DNA of 64,000 nt, taken from NCBI RefSeq assembly GCF_910596095.1, contig NC_056539.1, positions 23,303,001 to 23,367,000 of the forward strand. The letters are read 5' to 3'. Source of the DNA: Thunnus maccoyii. Taxonomy: Eukaryota; Chordata; Actinopteri; Scombriformes; Scombridae. Position 1 is the stretch's first letter. Each line of letters starts with the position of its first letter. This document shows positions 37,036 to 50,100 of this stretch, piece after piece. The position numbers and the translations under genes are program-made. The notes beneath the pieces were generated by a model that was given only the letters and a program-made list of their open reading frames with translations, ran no database searches and was not told the DNA's origin.

Positions 37036-37309
37036 CAGTCCCTTATTGGCAAAGCAGAAGAACTTGTTGATTAAAAACATGCAATATGCAGTGCAAAGTC
37101 AGATTGAATTTCCTGAACATAGATTTGTACATTGAGCATGGCAATGAATGGTTACGTTTTCTGTTTATGTACAGAAAAGGCGATCCAGGTTGTTGTTTAA
37201 TTCCTCACTAAGGGGTTGTTTAACATATACACTGCTAAGGAATACAGTATGGCCATTCCTTTATATGATTGTTCTTTGTCTTCATCCAACAAATCACAGT
37301 GCTCTACTG

Positions 37310-37575
37310 CAGTGGTTCTCAAACCTTTTCACATCAAGAACCCCTAAACTGACACAAATTAGACCACAGACCCCCATCTGATTAGATTTTTGCTTTTAGA
37401 TGTTTTATTACAGAAAGTGTATGAAACCCATGACCAAAATAGTAAATATATTCTGTCATTATGTTACTTATGGATGGAATTATTTTGAAAGGGGGTCCCC
37501 ATTTTTTGCTGGGGACCCCCTGGAACCCTCTCAAGGACCCCTGGGGGTCCTTGGACCCCACTTTGATAACCACTG
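37310..37575. mobile_element. hAT-like MITE (duplicate of 3950-4215)
   Basis: Both ends are present (CAGTGGTTCTCAAACC and GATAACCACTG) with flanks CTCTACTG and ACCTACTG, a 6-of-8 match to a hAT-type target duplication. Confidence 0.75.
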
Positions 37576-38216
37576 ACCTACTGTGTCTAATTCTTTCAGT
37601 TTACTTTTCCAAAGGCCCTCTGAAGTTGTTATTGAAGAGTCCAGGGGTTTTCCTAAAAGTGAAATTAGTAGGCACTATAGGCAATTGGTATTTATTGTAT
37701 TGGCAGTTTGGTTGTTCTGAACATTTCATGTAAAATCACCATTTGCCTTGTATGCTAACTAAATGCAATAAAGCTTTCAAATTTCTTTTTGACATGTGCT
37801 TGGAGCTCTTACCTGCTTTTAATGGGTAATTTGCACATCCCATCCAATTATTCAAACAAATCTGAGACACAATGTGTTTTTATTGTACACGTATCCTACA
37901 GGGCATCACTTGCTTTGCCAAGAAATACAGTAATACAAAAGAACACACACGTGGTAACATTTGTGTGAGGCACAAGAAACACACAAGAGACACCGCAGCA
38001 GTTTCAGACCTGAAGCTTCAGACCAGTTGTGTCTTTTGTAGAGAAGAAGCCACTTTCGAAAGCCAGGCTGTGTTTGTGCCTCTTTGCAAAGTTGTAAATA
38101 CCAGTGTTAAACAAGTTTAACAATACTTGAATTTCAGCAAAGGTGGAATGTTTGGTACAGGTTAATGGTAAATATATAACTTCCATTTTTTTTTGTCACA
38201 CATTTCTCTTTTTAAA

Positions 38217-38382
38217 TATTTTAGAGGGCATTTTTAAGCCTTTATTATAGCAACAGTCGAGAGCAGACAGGGAATGAGGGGGGGAGAGATGGGGAGGTGA
38301 CACACATCAAGCTGCTGCCAGAATCAAACCACAGATGTTGCGATTATCTAGCATGCATCTTAACCTGTAAACTACCAGTTCA
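38217..38382 (-). mobile_element. tRNA-derived SINE remnant (R4 flank)
   Basis: Same element and position as at 4897-5060 and 24767-24925. Confidence 0.55.
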
Positions 38383-39690
38383 CGCTTTCACTTTTTTTTA
38401 AAATTTTTTTTACCAAGAACGTAATCCAGACTAATAACAAGAACACTTGTTGACATACAGAGATGTCCATCTGAACACAAATACCTCATAAATATGATAT
38501 TGTCATCTGATATTTCCTTACTTTACAAGCCAATAAGGACTGCCTGACTGCACCATTAAACAAATGACTGCGTAACTGTTAATTATGGGGATACCAATGA
38601 CTAAAAAGAATAAACAGTGTTCTTGGGTGTCATTGGGGGGAAAACCTACATATTTATTGTTATAATAGTAAACTCTGAACAAATCAGTATTCCTCCAGAC
38701 AGTTAAAACTTGGCCTCACTTGTCTGGTGGTCAAGTGCATGAGAAGACTGCACATTGAGCCCAGGTTATAGATGTGAAACAAATGATAAAATTTTGTTTT
38801 ACAGTTACAAGCTAAATTATTTTTCATCATTTAGTATCCAGCAGAAGCTGGTGTGATACCATGGTCCATTTTCATCAATTTTTATTATATTGGTTCATAA
38901 GGGTCATACAAACATAAAATGTTACAGCTCACACATACAAAACATGGTTTAAAAAAAAAGACATAACATAAACCACAACATACACCTGCAAACTCCACCT
39001 GTAACATTCATTGTCTGGAGGTGAAATCTACATGCTGCTGCTTTTACTTTACTTTTCTTTAGGTGGCGTTGATTAGCATGTGTAAAACTCTTCATTGAAA
39101 TATTAATAGGCAACATGATCACAAAAGAAATAAAACAGAAAATAAAAGTAAAATAAAGTTAAAATAATGTAAAAGCCATTATATACAGGTAGATTTAAAA
39201 GTGTGATTTTATAATACTTGCGTATTCTGCCAGTCAAACACTGGTAATGTTAATAGCAAATGCTTGATCCACTTTTGAATTTAGCATAGCACATTGAAGC
39301 TGTTACAAGCCATTAATGATCACAGATGCCTATGTATGGTCAGGATCTGATGCTTCATGTTATATGATTTTATTAATCTTAGCTTGTCCAAATTTGATGG
39401 GATTAAAATGTCAATGAGAATAGGACTGTTCCAGTTGTTGCAAAATGCACATTAAAACAATAAAAAAATATCTGTATAATTTAACAAAGACAAATTTAAC
39501 AAAAACACAATCAGTTTAAGCAAATAGAAGTAAAGCAAGCCAGTATCAATTCTAAGTGCACTGAGTGCCATTGTTCACAGGTTAAAATGCCGACTATTGA
39601 ACTTACTGAAGAACTCAGTAAGAGTAAATGATGGTTTGGTAGGCTGCTCCGTTAGGCCTGTGTTCATCAACGATCTTCTTAATGATGTCA

Positions 39691-42600
39691 TTAAGATTCA
39701 GGTGCATTAGCATAAACTACAACAGAAAAGAAGAAAAACAGGAAATACTGCAACTTAGTGTGGGTACTCAAACTGCAGTGCAATTCATACTTACTACATA
39801 AAAAGGTTTTGTCTAAGTGACTTTAAAACTACAAGTTATATTAAAAGCTATTGTAATACTGTACACAATACAGAATTCCTGATGATCTTCCTACCATTAA
39901 CAAGTGACCTAACCTAACCTAACCATAACCTAACAGCTAAACATCAGTCATTTACAGCTGCTGAAAGTAATTGCTGTTTGCTACCTACTCTTAAGACAGG
40001 ACAGGACAGGAAGAACAGGACAGCTTAAGTTTACTCACTGCCTGTTGACTCAAGCATCACATCTTCATTCACATCCCTGAGGAGAAAATACGTAATGAAG
40101 TTTGGCTTCAGAGAAATGCATATAATTTTGTATCCTGCTGTATATAGTGCATATTCATGTTGCTACATACAGAATGGGTAAACCATATATTTAATTTTTC
40201 ACCTCTGTCTTTATCAATGTGATTAAAGAATTGAGTTCAGCTGGAACCATAATAACTCTCCTCTACAGGAAATTAAAACTCATTACAACTGTAAAACTTG
40301 CCAGAGGCAACGTTACAGTCACACTGATGCAGGAGATAAGATGCGAAATGATCCTTACTGGGAATTTCTGAGTTTCTTCATGTGGATCTTGTAGACGACA
40401 CAAAACACGGCCACAGATATGAGGATGATGATGATGTGGACCAGAAGACGAATGACAAATTTGTCGTTGTCTGTAAAATGATGGTTATAACAGAAATATA
40501 TCTAAGGGATGGCATTTATGTCAAAGATTAAAATGTGCAGAAATTGACATGTATGGTTAGTCTGAATGAAATGTTTTATCTGAGCAATTTATGGCATTAA
40601 TTAAGACCACACATACAGAGAGTGTCAACATGCGCTGTCTTGGTTTTACTGTAAAGGTGTCCGTTGAAAGCAACCACCTGAAAAGACAGATCATCCCTTT
40701 AACTTAGGAATTATGGAACTCATATAAGTATGAGGAATAAACTGAACAACACTGTTAAATGAAAAGTAGGATTATACAAACCTCCACGTCGTAGGTCGTA
40801 GAGTAGCTTAGATCTTTGAATGTAAATTCACATTTGTCTTGTAACTTTGTCTTCTGAATGACATCATCATACCTAAGAGTTGCACTGTATAGCTTCTTAG
40901 GCCCACGGAAATTGTTCACACGAGGACAGGTAACTTTAATCGCATTATGCTCTGGAACACTTAGCGCCAAAATGGGAACTTCGTCTGGTACTGTAAGAGA
41001 GTGAAAAAAACAACATATTTTCCTTTAGATGCAACACTTTATGTTTATTCACAGTTTAAGTGATTGTTGAGTTTAAAATACCAGCAGTTTTAACACTGAT
41101 TAAGCTCATTAGTGTTACTGTGTTGATTGTCTTGGGCATCAGTATTTCCTTTAAACGATTAATTAATGAGTGAATTTTGAAATGGAGTTGCAAAATTATT
41201 TTAAAACAGCTTTCAAAATTTTATTTTTTGTTATTCCATTTATCCCACACAGCTGTTATGTGTTGGCCGGAGCTGTGTTAGGAGTCTGGCTAATCAGAGT
41301 GCCTGAAACTCAGTGGGGTTGTCAGACTGTCACGATCACAGGTTGTCATTTATCCTACTGACTGGTTGTCCAATGTGAAGAAGGTGAGTCTTAATACGAG
41401 CCTGTCAGAGGGCAGAAGCCAAAAACGGAGGAAAAGTAGAGAAGATGGAGAGAGGAAGAGGAAGGTTTGGATGTGTGTGTGATGTATAAAATACATTTTC
41501 TTATATAATATACAATATACTATATATTGGTATTATTATTATTATTGGTATTGATATTGCTATCAGAGAATGAAATGTTGTTTGATTATAAGTATTTATC
41601 ACCATTTAATTAAAATAAGACAGGACAAGTAGTGATATAAAGTACATCATTCCTAATTATCATTATTATTATGATAAAAAGTAAGATAAATTGCATTTAT
41701 AATTATGATTACTATCCTTTTCTTAAATAATAACTAAATAATTCATTACAGTAAATCTTGTGTTGAGTCAATGTCCAAAATTGACATGATTCATTTAGAA
41801 ACCATATTAAGCATAATTTAATGTAGCTGTAGTTCAATACCTGATGTCAGTTTTCTCCCCAAATATTCACAGTTTCAGTGCTGTTGTTAAAACTGTTACT
41901 TTTACTGGCTCGTGGTCATCTTAACTTAATATTCAACTATGAACATCATATAATAAATAGCCTTTTAGCCTTTTGAACTAAATATAACTTTATATAAGTG
42001 TTGACTGTAATATTTACCAAAGACAGTTTGCTGTTTACTTACCTCCAGGCTCAGTTTTCTCTGTAGCTTTAGTTGATAGGAGAACACTGTTGTTGTTGTA
42101 GATGGGTTGGACTTCACAGGTGTAATCGGTGTATGGTTTCAGTCCAGAAAAATGACATGTTCCTCCTGGTCGCTGTTTGTTAACTGTAGCTGTAACAGTT
42201 TAGTTTTCATTAGATGCTTTTGGTGTCCAATTTAATAACAACAGGAACATATAAAGAGATGTAAAAAGACTGAACCTATAGTGAAGAAATATTTGTTGAG
42301 TTACCATTAACTGACAAGAATATAGATATCTAAATCATCAATGTGTCACTGCGACTGTAGATCACTGACTGGTCCTGCAAGGTAACACTTTTGTATACAC
42401 TATGTACTACATGGCTGACAGACAGAGAATCAACTAATATCACACTTTCTAAAAACTATTTCAAATAAATAACCAGCAAATCATATGAAGGGCAACAATT
42501 TTAGCTGTAATCAGTTTCTAATCATGTTGTTCTATGGAAAAAAGGTAATTAAACTCTATCATTTCAATATTATTTCTGTAACATATTTAATTGATTTTAT

Positions 42601-45600
42601 TTTTTATTAATAACTTGTACCAAAGTGTGACTTGTTGTTTCATCTCAACTTATTTACACCTATTATCCCTCAATGTGCTAAAATGTGAGCACAGAAGAAA
42701 AAATGATATACTTGAGGCCAATGGAAGTTTTAAATGTCTTCATTGTATATCTCACTTGTCATATAAACTGACCAGCAAGTTAATCTGCAAAACTCCAAAA
42801 TATACATTGATCTAAAATGGAAAAGATTTTTAAAATTTTACTTACGTTTTGCACGTTTCTTGTCCGATGTTGAACCCACAGGATGACAACTGCAGTTGTA
42901 TGAAAGCTCATCAAGTTTGGGGACCTCTTGACAGTTCTGACTGGTTGTTGTCCAGTTCAACTCAATGGAGGTATTGGTTGAGTCCCTTTGTGTTGCTATA
43001 TTAAGATCTGTTGAAACACATCACACATCTTTAACACTGAACTGAGTAATCTGGTCTTTAGTATCTTAGATTACAAGCTATCATTGCAACAACATACCAC
43101 AGTCAATCTTGAACTGGATAGCAGGTGTGTTTTTTATGGTGACATCATTTTCCTTGATCTGACCAGTACAGGTGTAGTCTGTGAAAGGCTCCAGCTCAGA
43201 CTCCAGCTTGGTCTTATTGTAAGAATCTGAGGAGACAGAAGGGTGACAACATTTCTCAATCAACTAATATCTGTACCTCAGAACTTGTGGTCAGTTTTAA
43301 ACAGTTTAGATTTAGACATTCAAAGCAAAAACCAATATTCTATTCAAAACTGATTAACAGAGCTCACAAAGCAATACCTCACCACCACCTTCCTTTCATA
43401 TCAGAAGACACAATTTATGTCACTACAGAAAAATATGTTTTTCTACTCCTGCAAAAATTACTTCACTCTACATCTTCATCTCTTTTACACTATGAGTACA
43501 AAACAATGGAAATGCAGATTTGAATCACCATCTTTATCCATGTAAATCCATTTATAATGTTGCTGACAAACAAAGTCTTTCTACTTTTAGTCTGACCACT
43601 TACCAGAACAGATGTAATCAATGGTGAGATCAGTGCATTTTGGAGGTAAATTTGCTTCTATTTTTGCAGGAAGTTCAGTGGGAGGAGTCAGATTTATTTC
43701 ATTTGAATTTAAAAATTCAGCTGAAAAAGAGAAAAAAGCACATATAAAACATGATGAAAGGAGGTCTACATGACATGCATTTAAAAATACAGGTAGACTG
43801 TATTATACATACCAGCACTGATGTGTTGGATGTGGTTAAAGGAAGACTTCACACACTTTTCTTGAGTAAAGGTTGTCATCAAATTTGTGCAAATGTCATC
43901 ATAACCAGGTCTGATACAGAACGTTTTATTGTCACTTGGGCATTGCACGGCTTCAATATTATTTATTTGCACAGAGATAATGTTCCAGTCACTCTTGTAA
44001 CAAAGATATCCAGGGATACAGCTGCCACGTTTAATGTCACCTTCAGCTGAAATACAGAAGTGATGCACAAATGTCTCTCCCATTTGCACTCATTTCTAAA
44101 GTTAAAAGAAAAATACAATACAACAGTATGAATTATTGTTACTCACTCATTTCCATTGTCGTCACTGTAGTTTTATAATCGCTGTGGTCACAGAGTATTT
44201 TTGTGCCAGCATGGTCAAATGTCACATCATGCTCGTAGTTAGTACAGGGCTTCAGGGCTGTGATATTATGTGGTATGTTTGGATTGGAGTGCTGAGAAAT
44301 GGCTTTGCCTCCAATCTGATTTTGGCCTTTTTCTTTAACATTTACGGTGTAGGTGCCAGGGGGAGAGTTTATGAAGTTGATCTGGAAGCCAAACTTGATA
44401 GGTGTAACAGTGTAAGAACCTGCACAAACAATACACAGTAAAACCTGTTAGTAAGATGAACCATCTGCCATTTATTTTAACTTTGTTCATATAGATGTGG
44501 AAAATGTTCCTGTGTATGCCGAGGCTCATTCTGTACACTCCACTTTCAACATATTCATTGTAAAGTAAGAGAGACATACAAACATTAAAACAACATTAGA
44601 TGGATTATCTTTTAAACGGATACTCACACTGTGGAGGTGTCGGGGCTGGTGCAGAGTGTGGAGGTCACATTCAAAAGAAATTAGAAAGGAATAAAAAATA
44701 CAAAAAATATTAACATTTAGTTAATGTTAAGATTCATAAATGTAGATTCATAGCAGTGCTGCTGTATTGGATTGCATCAGATTGCACAGGTGTACCTGAG
44801 AAAGTGGCCGGTGAATATAGTATTGACCTGTTTATCATGTATTAATTTTTTCCTCCTATAGTTCATTTGTGTGTAGTTGGTGGAGTTAGACATGTATTTG
44901 GGTGTTTTTTTTTGTTTGTTTGTTTGGTTTTTTTGTGTTAAACCTTGCTTAATTTAGGCAATTACTACAATGCCCTGAACTTGGGTATCCAGAGACCTAG
45001 GCGCTGATATATAGATTGTGTACACATGGTGAAATATTTTCTAAGTTTTTCGCTTATTAAGTCTCAAATTACCACCACTAAAGTATACATTCTATGCATT
45101 GTATTTTCACTTTATTTTATCTTGCTTTTATTGTTATTATCAAGTGGGTTTATTTTCCGTCTTATGTTACATGGGTACTGAGATCAATGGTTGGTAGGTT
45201 TGAGAAAAAAGACTGTGATGTGTTTTCTAACTCCCACAGTGCCACTAAGGATGATTTCTTTCCAGGGCAGCTTTGGGTTGCATCCGACACAGATAAGACC
45301 CACAGTGCCATTAAACCTGTAGGACGACTTTCTGGGGTAAGCTGAAAGAGGCTTATTTTGGTTAATCAAGACCGGTGGTGAGTCTGTGTCCGTTGGGAAG
45401 AGGGAGGTTCTGTTAAGCTTATGGCTTCAGAAACCTAGGCACTGATTTACAGGTTGTGTAAACACGGTGAAGTACATGTTCTATATATTGTATTTTCACT
45501 TTATTTTTTCTTATATTTAGTAATATTATAATGTGGGTTTTATTTTACACATTATGTAGGGGACACCAGGGACAGTTGTAACATGGAACTGTTGTAACAC

Positions 45601-47141
45601 CTTGAATTCCTCCAAATCAGAAACAAGCTACAGTGATTACACTAACTCTGCAAATGTTCAGTTAGATGGTCTTCTTACTTACAAAAAAGGAGCCACATTT
45701 GAAACTCCCAGAGAAAGTTACCAGCAAAAGTGTTTTTTTGAGATAAAAATTTAACTTTTTTATCAAATGTATTTTTTGGATACTGTCCTGAGATCAAATG
45801 TCTAGTAATCCAAACAAGTATTATTAGAATCACTGTTTTGTAAGCTAAAAATAGAAATGACTAACATGTGTCAAACTAACAGTCAAGCTAGTTCACATGA
45901 GGTGAAAACATGGCTGGTGATATGGGGACGGTTGTAACACCTTGTTACAACCATCCCTGAACCAAGTTTCATTTATATTTTAAAAACCTAAAGGCCTACA
46001 TAAACTAGATAGATAAACTAATCCATTTTGATTTCATGTTTAAACCTTTTTGAGGATGTGTGTTCTACCCATTAAATAATTATCTTGCATTATAATTTGA
46101 TGGCTCTTTTTTGTCATGTAGTGTGAAAAAAGGTATTCTTTTTTTTTTTTTTTTTTAAAAAAAAGAAATGAATAGTCACAATAACATGAATGATAAATAA
46201 TCTTTTTCATTTTGAGTATTTGATTGATTAATTATGTATTATCTTTGACATGTTGCAACTGTCCCTGTACACTGGGAGTGACAGTATTTAAATCAATTTT
46301 GCAACCTTTTCATAAAACCACTTAAATACATTGTTTCAGTAGTTGACACATTGCAGTTTATAATATAGCAAATGGACTGTTCCAGTTCCAATGGTTTTTG
46401 GGTTATTGGGAAAATCGCAAAAAGTATTATCCAGATTAGTGAAATTGATTTCTGTTAAAAGGTTGAATTCATTTAATCTAATTTTAGATAAGATGTTGGC
46501 TTTCGTGCTGCTATGAACATGAAGAGATGAGACAGTGAAAAGTGAGCTTGAGGTAAAGGGGGGCTGAGGTGAAGGTATGGTACATGGTAAAGCATAGCTG
46601 ATGGTAGAAGAAGACATAATAAACATAAGAATTACAACTGAATGTTATATATTAGGAAAAATTATTTGCAGTCACTCACCTGATGAATCTTGACCTGGAA
46701 TTACAAAAGAGAAAGAAATTTACACACTTGTAATGAAGGGGTGTATATTAGTATTATGCAGAATAACATAAATATACACACATCACAAACCGGGTTTGTT
46801 TTATTAAAACATCCATTTCCATCTAAACTGGCTGTAGCTTTGCAGCGATATCAGCGGAGGTGTACAAGGTACAGGACAGGGGATGTGGTTCACACCAAAT
46901 AAACAAGCATACTGTAGGTTTTTTTTTCTCTATTTTTCCATGTGAATGAACACAACATGAAGCAATATAACTAAATATAATATGCAGAAATATTATGTAC
47001 TCTACCCTCACTGGAACCATCCCATAATTTGGAGGTTAAAGTTTAATTAACTGGTTAAATTAGGACAGAAGAAATTGGGAAAATTCCAAGAAATATATTA
47101 TGATTAAAAGAAGATCACTTTCCTTTCTTTTCACTATATGA

Positions 47142-47173
<32 letters not shown>

Positions 47174-50100
47174 TAGCGCCATATCACAACAGAAGTCATC
47201 TCAAGGCACTTTTCACATAGAGCAGGTCAAGACCGTACTCTTTAATTTACAGAGACCCAACAATTCCCCCATGAGCAAGCACTTGGCGACAGCGGTAAGG
47301 AAAAACTCCCCTTTAACGGGTAGAAACCTCAAGCAGACCCCGGCTCTTGGTGGGCGGCCATCTGCTTTGACCGGTTGGGTTGAGAGAGAGAAAGAGAGAG
47401 GGAAAGGGGGAGGGGGGACAGAAGAAAAACAATCACAACAACAAACAACAACAAGCACAAGCAGCAACAGCCAGGGAAGGATGCCATCAGGACTGTGAAG
47501 GACCGCGAAGGTTCGGCCCGGGAGTCAGGTTTTTCTGTGAGATGAGAAAGCACAAAAAACTCCGGGGAAGAAGCAAAGTTAGTGACATGCATTGATGTTA
47601 CATGAATGCATACAGATGGAGAGGAGGAGGAGGAGAGAGGAGCTCAGTGCATCATGGGAAGTCCCCCAGTAGTCTAGGCCTATAGCAGCATAACTAAGGG
47701 CTGATCCAAGGCGAGCCTGGTCGGCCCTAACTATAAGCTTTATCAAAAAGGAAAGTTTTAAGCCTACTCTTAAACATAGAGAGGGTGTCTGCACCCCGGA
47801 CTGAATCCGGTAGATGGTTCCATAGAAGAGGAGCCTGATAGCTGAAGGCTCTGCCTCCCATTCTACTTTTAAAGACTGTAGGGACCACCAGTAAGCCTGC
47901 ATACTGGGAGCGCAGTGTTCTAGTGGGATAATACGGTATTATGAGCTCTTCAAGATATGATGGTGCCTGACCATTAAGGGCTTTGTAAGTTAGGAGAAGG
48001 ATTTTAAATTCTATTCTAGATTCTACAGGAAGCCAATGTAGTGAAGCTAAAATGGGAGAAATGTGGTCTCTTTTTCTAGTTTTAGTCAATACACGTGCAG
48101 CTGCGTTCTGGACCAGCTAGAGAGTCTTTAGAGACTTGTTAGGGCAGCCTGATAATAAGGAATTGCAATAATCCAGCCTAGAAGTAACAAATGCGTGAAC
48201 TAGTTTTTCTGCATCTTTTAGGGACAGGATGTGCCTGATTTTTGTGATATTACGTAAGTGAAAAAAGGCAGTCCTTGAAATTTGATTTATGTGAGAGTTA
48301 AAGGACATATCCTGATCAAAGATAACTCCCAGATTCCTTACGGTGGTGCTGGAGGCCAGGGTAATGCCATCCGGAGTAGCTATATCATTAGATAATGTGT
48401 TTCTAAGGTGTTTAGGGCCAAGCACAATAACTTCAGTTTTATCTGAATTTAGTAGTAGAAAATTGCAGGTCATCCAGGTCTTTATGTCGTTAAGGCATGT
48501 TTGGAGTTTGTTTAACTGATTGGGTTCATCTGGCTTCATTGATAAATATAATTGGGTATCGTCTGCGTAACAATGAAAATTTATGGAGTGTTTCCTAATA
48601 ATATTACCTAAAGGAAGCATATATAAGGTGAATAGAATTGGTCCAAGTACAGAACCTTGTGGAACTCCGTGTCTAACTTTTGCCATCACGGAGGATTCAT
48701 CATTCACATGTACAAACTGAAATCGGTCTGATAAATAGGACTTAAACCAGGTTAATGCAGTTCCTTTAATGCCAATTAAATGTTCCAGTCTCTGCAAAAG
48801 GATTTGATGGTCAATTGTGTCAAATGCAGCACTAAGATCTAACAGGACAAGTATAGAGATATATGAGCATCACACTACTTCATGCATTGGCACTGAATGT
48901 CACTAGAGAATGAAAATAGCTATTACAAATTAGTTGCATAAATGTAGGTCTTAAATAGTGAATAATATTTGGCAAGAGGTTGATTGTGGTGGGAGAGGTT
49001 TGAGTTTCATACTGCTTAGCAAACATTTTATTTTCAAACAAAATTGCACATTACATATTTCATACACAAAAACTATATATACACCCTAAAAGGTATATGT
49101 GAATTGACCTGTTAATCATGTAATTTTTTTCTCACATAGTTTATTTGTGTGTAGTTGGTGGATTAGATGTGTTTTTGGGTTTTTTTGCATTAAACCTTAC
49201 TAAATTTTGGTAACTACTGCAATTTCCCAGAACTTGACTCAATTGCACATCACATGTTGAATATTTATAAGTCAATATAGTTTTGACCTGTTTTCCATTA
49301 GTAATTTGGTCAGGCCACCTTAGGTTGGGAACCACTGGACTAAACTAGCTAACTGTATTTAAAGTAGTTGAAACTTGCTCCAGTAGCTACAACAGTAACA
49401 TGCTGCTTACACACTGATGCTTCAGTATTAATAATCTAGTGATGTCATAAATAAAAAATATATCAGTCAGATAGATGAAATGAGTACTTTTACTTTAATA
49501 CTTTAAGTACATTTAGCTGCTATTACTTATGTACTTTTACCTAAGGAGGATTTTTCATATAGGACTTTTACTTGTAATGGAGTATTTTAACTTAATATAC
49601 TTAACATTTCATGGCAATAATTCAACGTAATTTTTTACCTGTGTATTCTGTAGCCATTCTTTGTTTAGCTTGTTAAGGATAGGAACTGTTTTTGGTGTGA
49701 GGCAGCTGTTCATATGAATATCCAGGTCATTACAATTGAGACCCCCAAACACAACACACTAAATGGTTGGGAGTATAAAGCACAGGACTGACAACTTAAT
49801 TGGATGATTTCAGTTATGGTCATAAACACAGCTACTTTTTCAGTTCTAGTCTGATGTCTGTTGATTTAAAAAAAAAAAAAAAAAATCTTGCCGGTAACAC
49901 AAAATTCTTGCATTCAAAAAAGTTTTGTGGGCAGGTGCATCGGATCATAAATTGTGACCAAAAAATCAATCATCAACATTTCCTGATGAATGTCTGAGGG
50001 CCGATACATTGTCAATAAAATGAGAACAAGTGATCAACAGTGCGCAGTCATTTTTGGGTCTTTCATAATTTTTCAATGTTCAATAACAGAATGTTAATAA

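Larger units (their letters stand above)
37060..39690 (-). other. R3/R4 spacer: duplicated nek7 3' flank and R4 3' flank
   Basis: From about 37060 the sequence follows the nek7 3' flank (compare 3725-4900), including a MITE and the AATAAA block at 37767. It then gives way to a SINE and the receptor 3' UTR block with the minus-strand AATAAA at 38881-38886. No coding exon was recognised. Confidence 0.6.

Noticed and set aside
47213..47595. Overlapping frames rich in Arg/Glu or Leu on both strands
   Set aside because: They fall in the G/A-rich 3' untranslated part of the L2 LINE.
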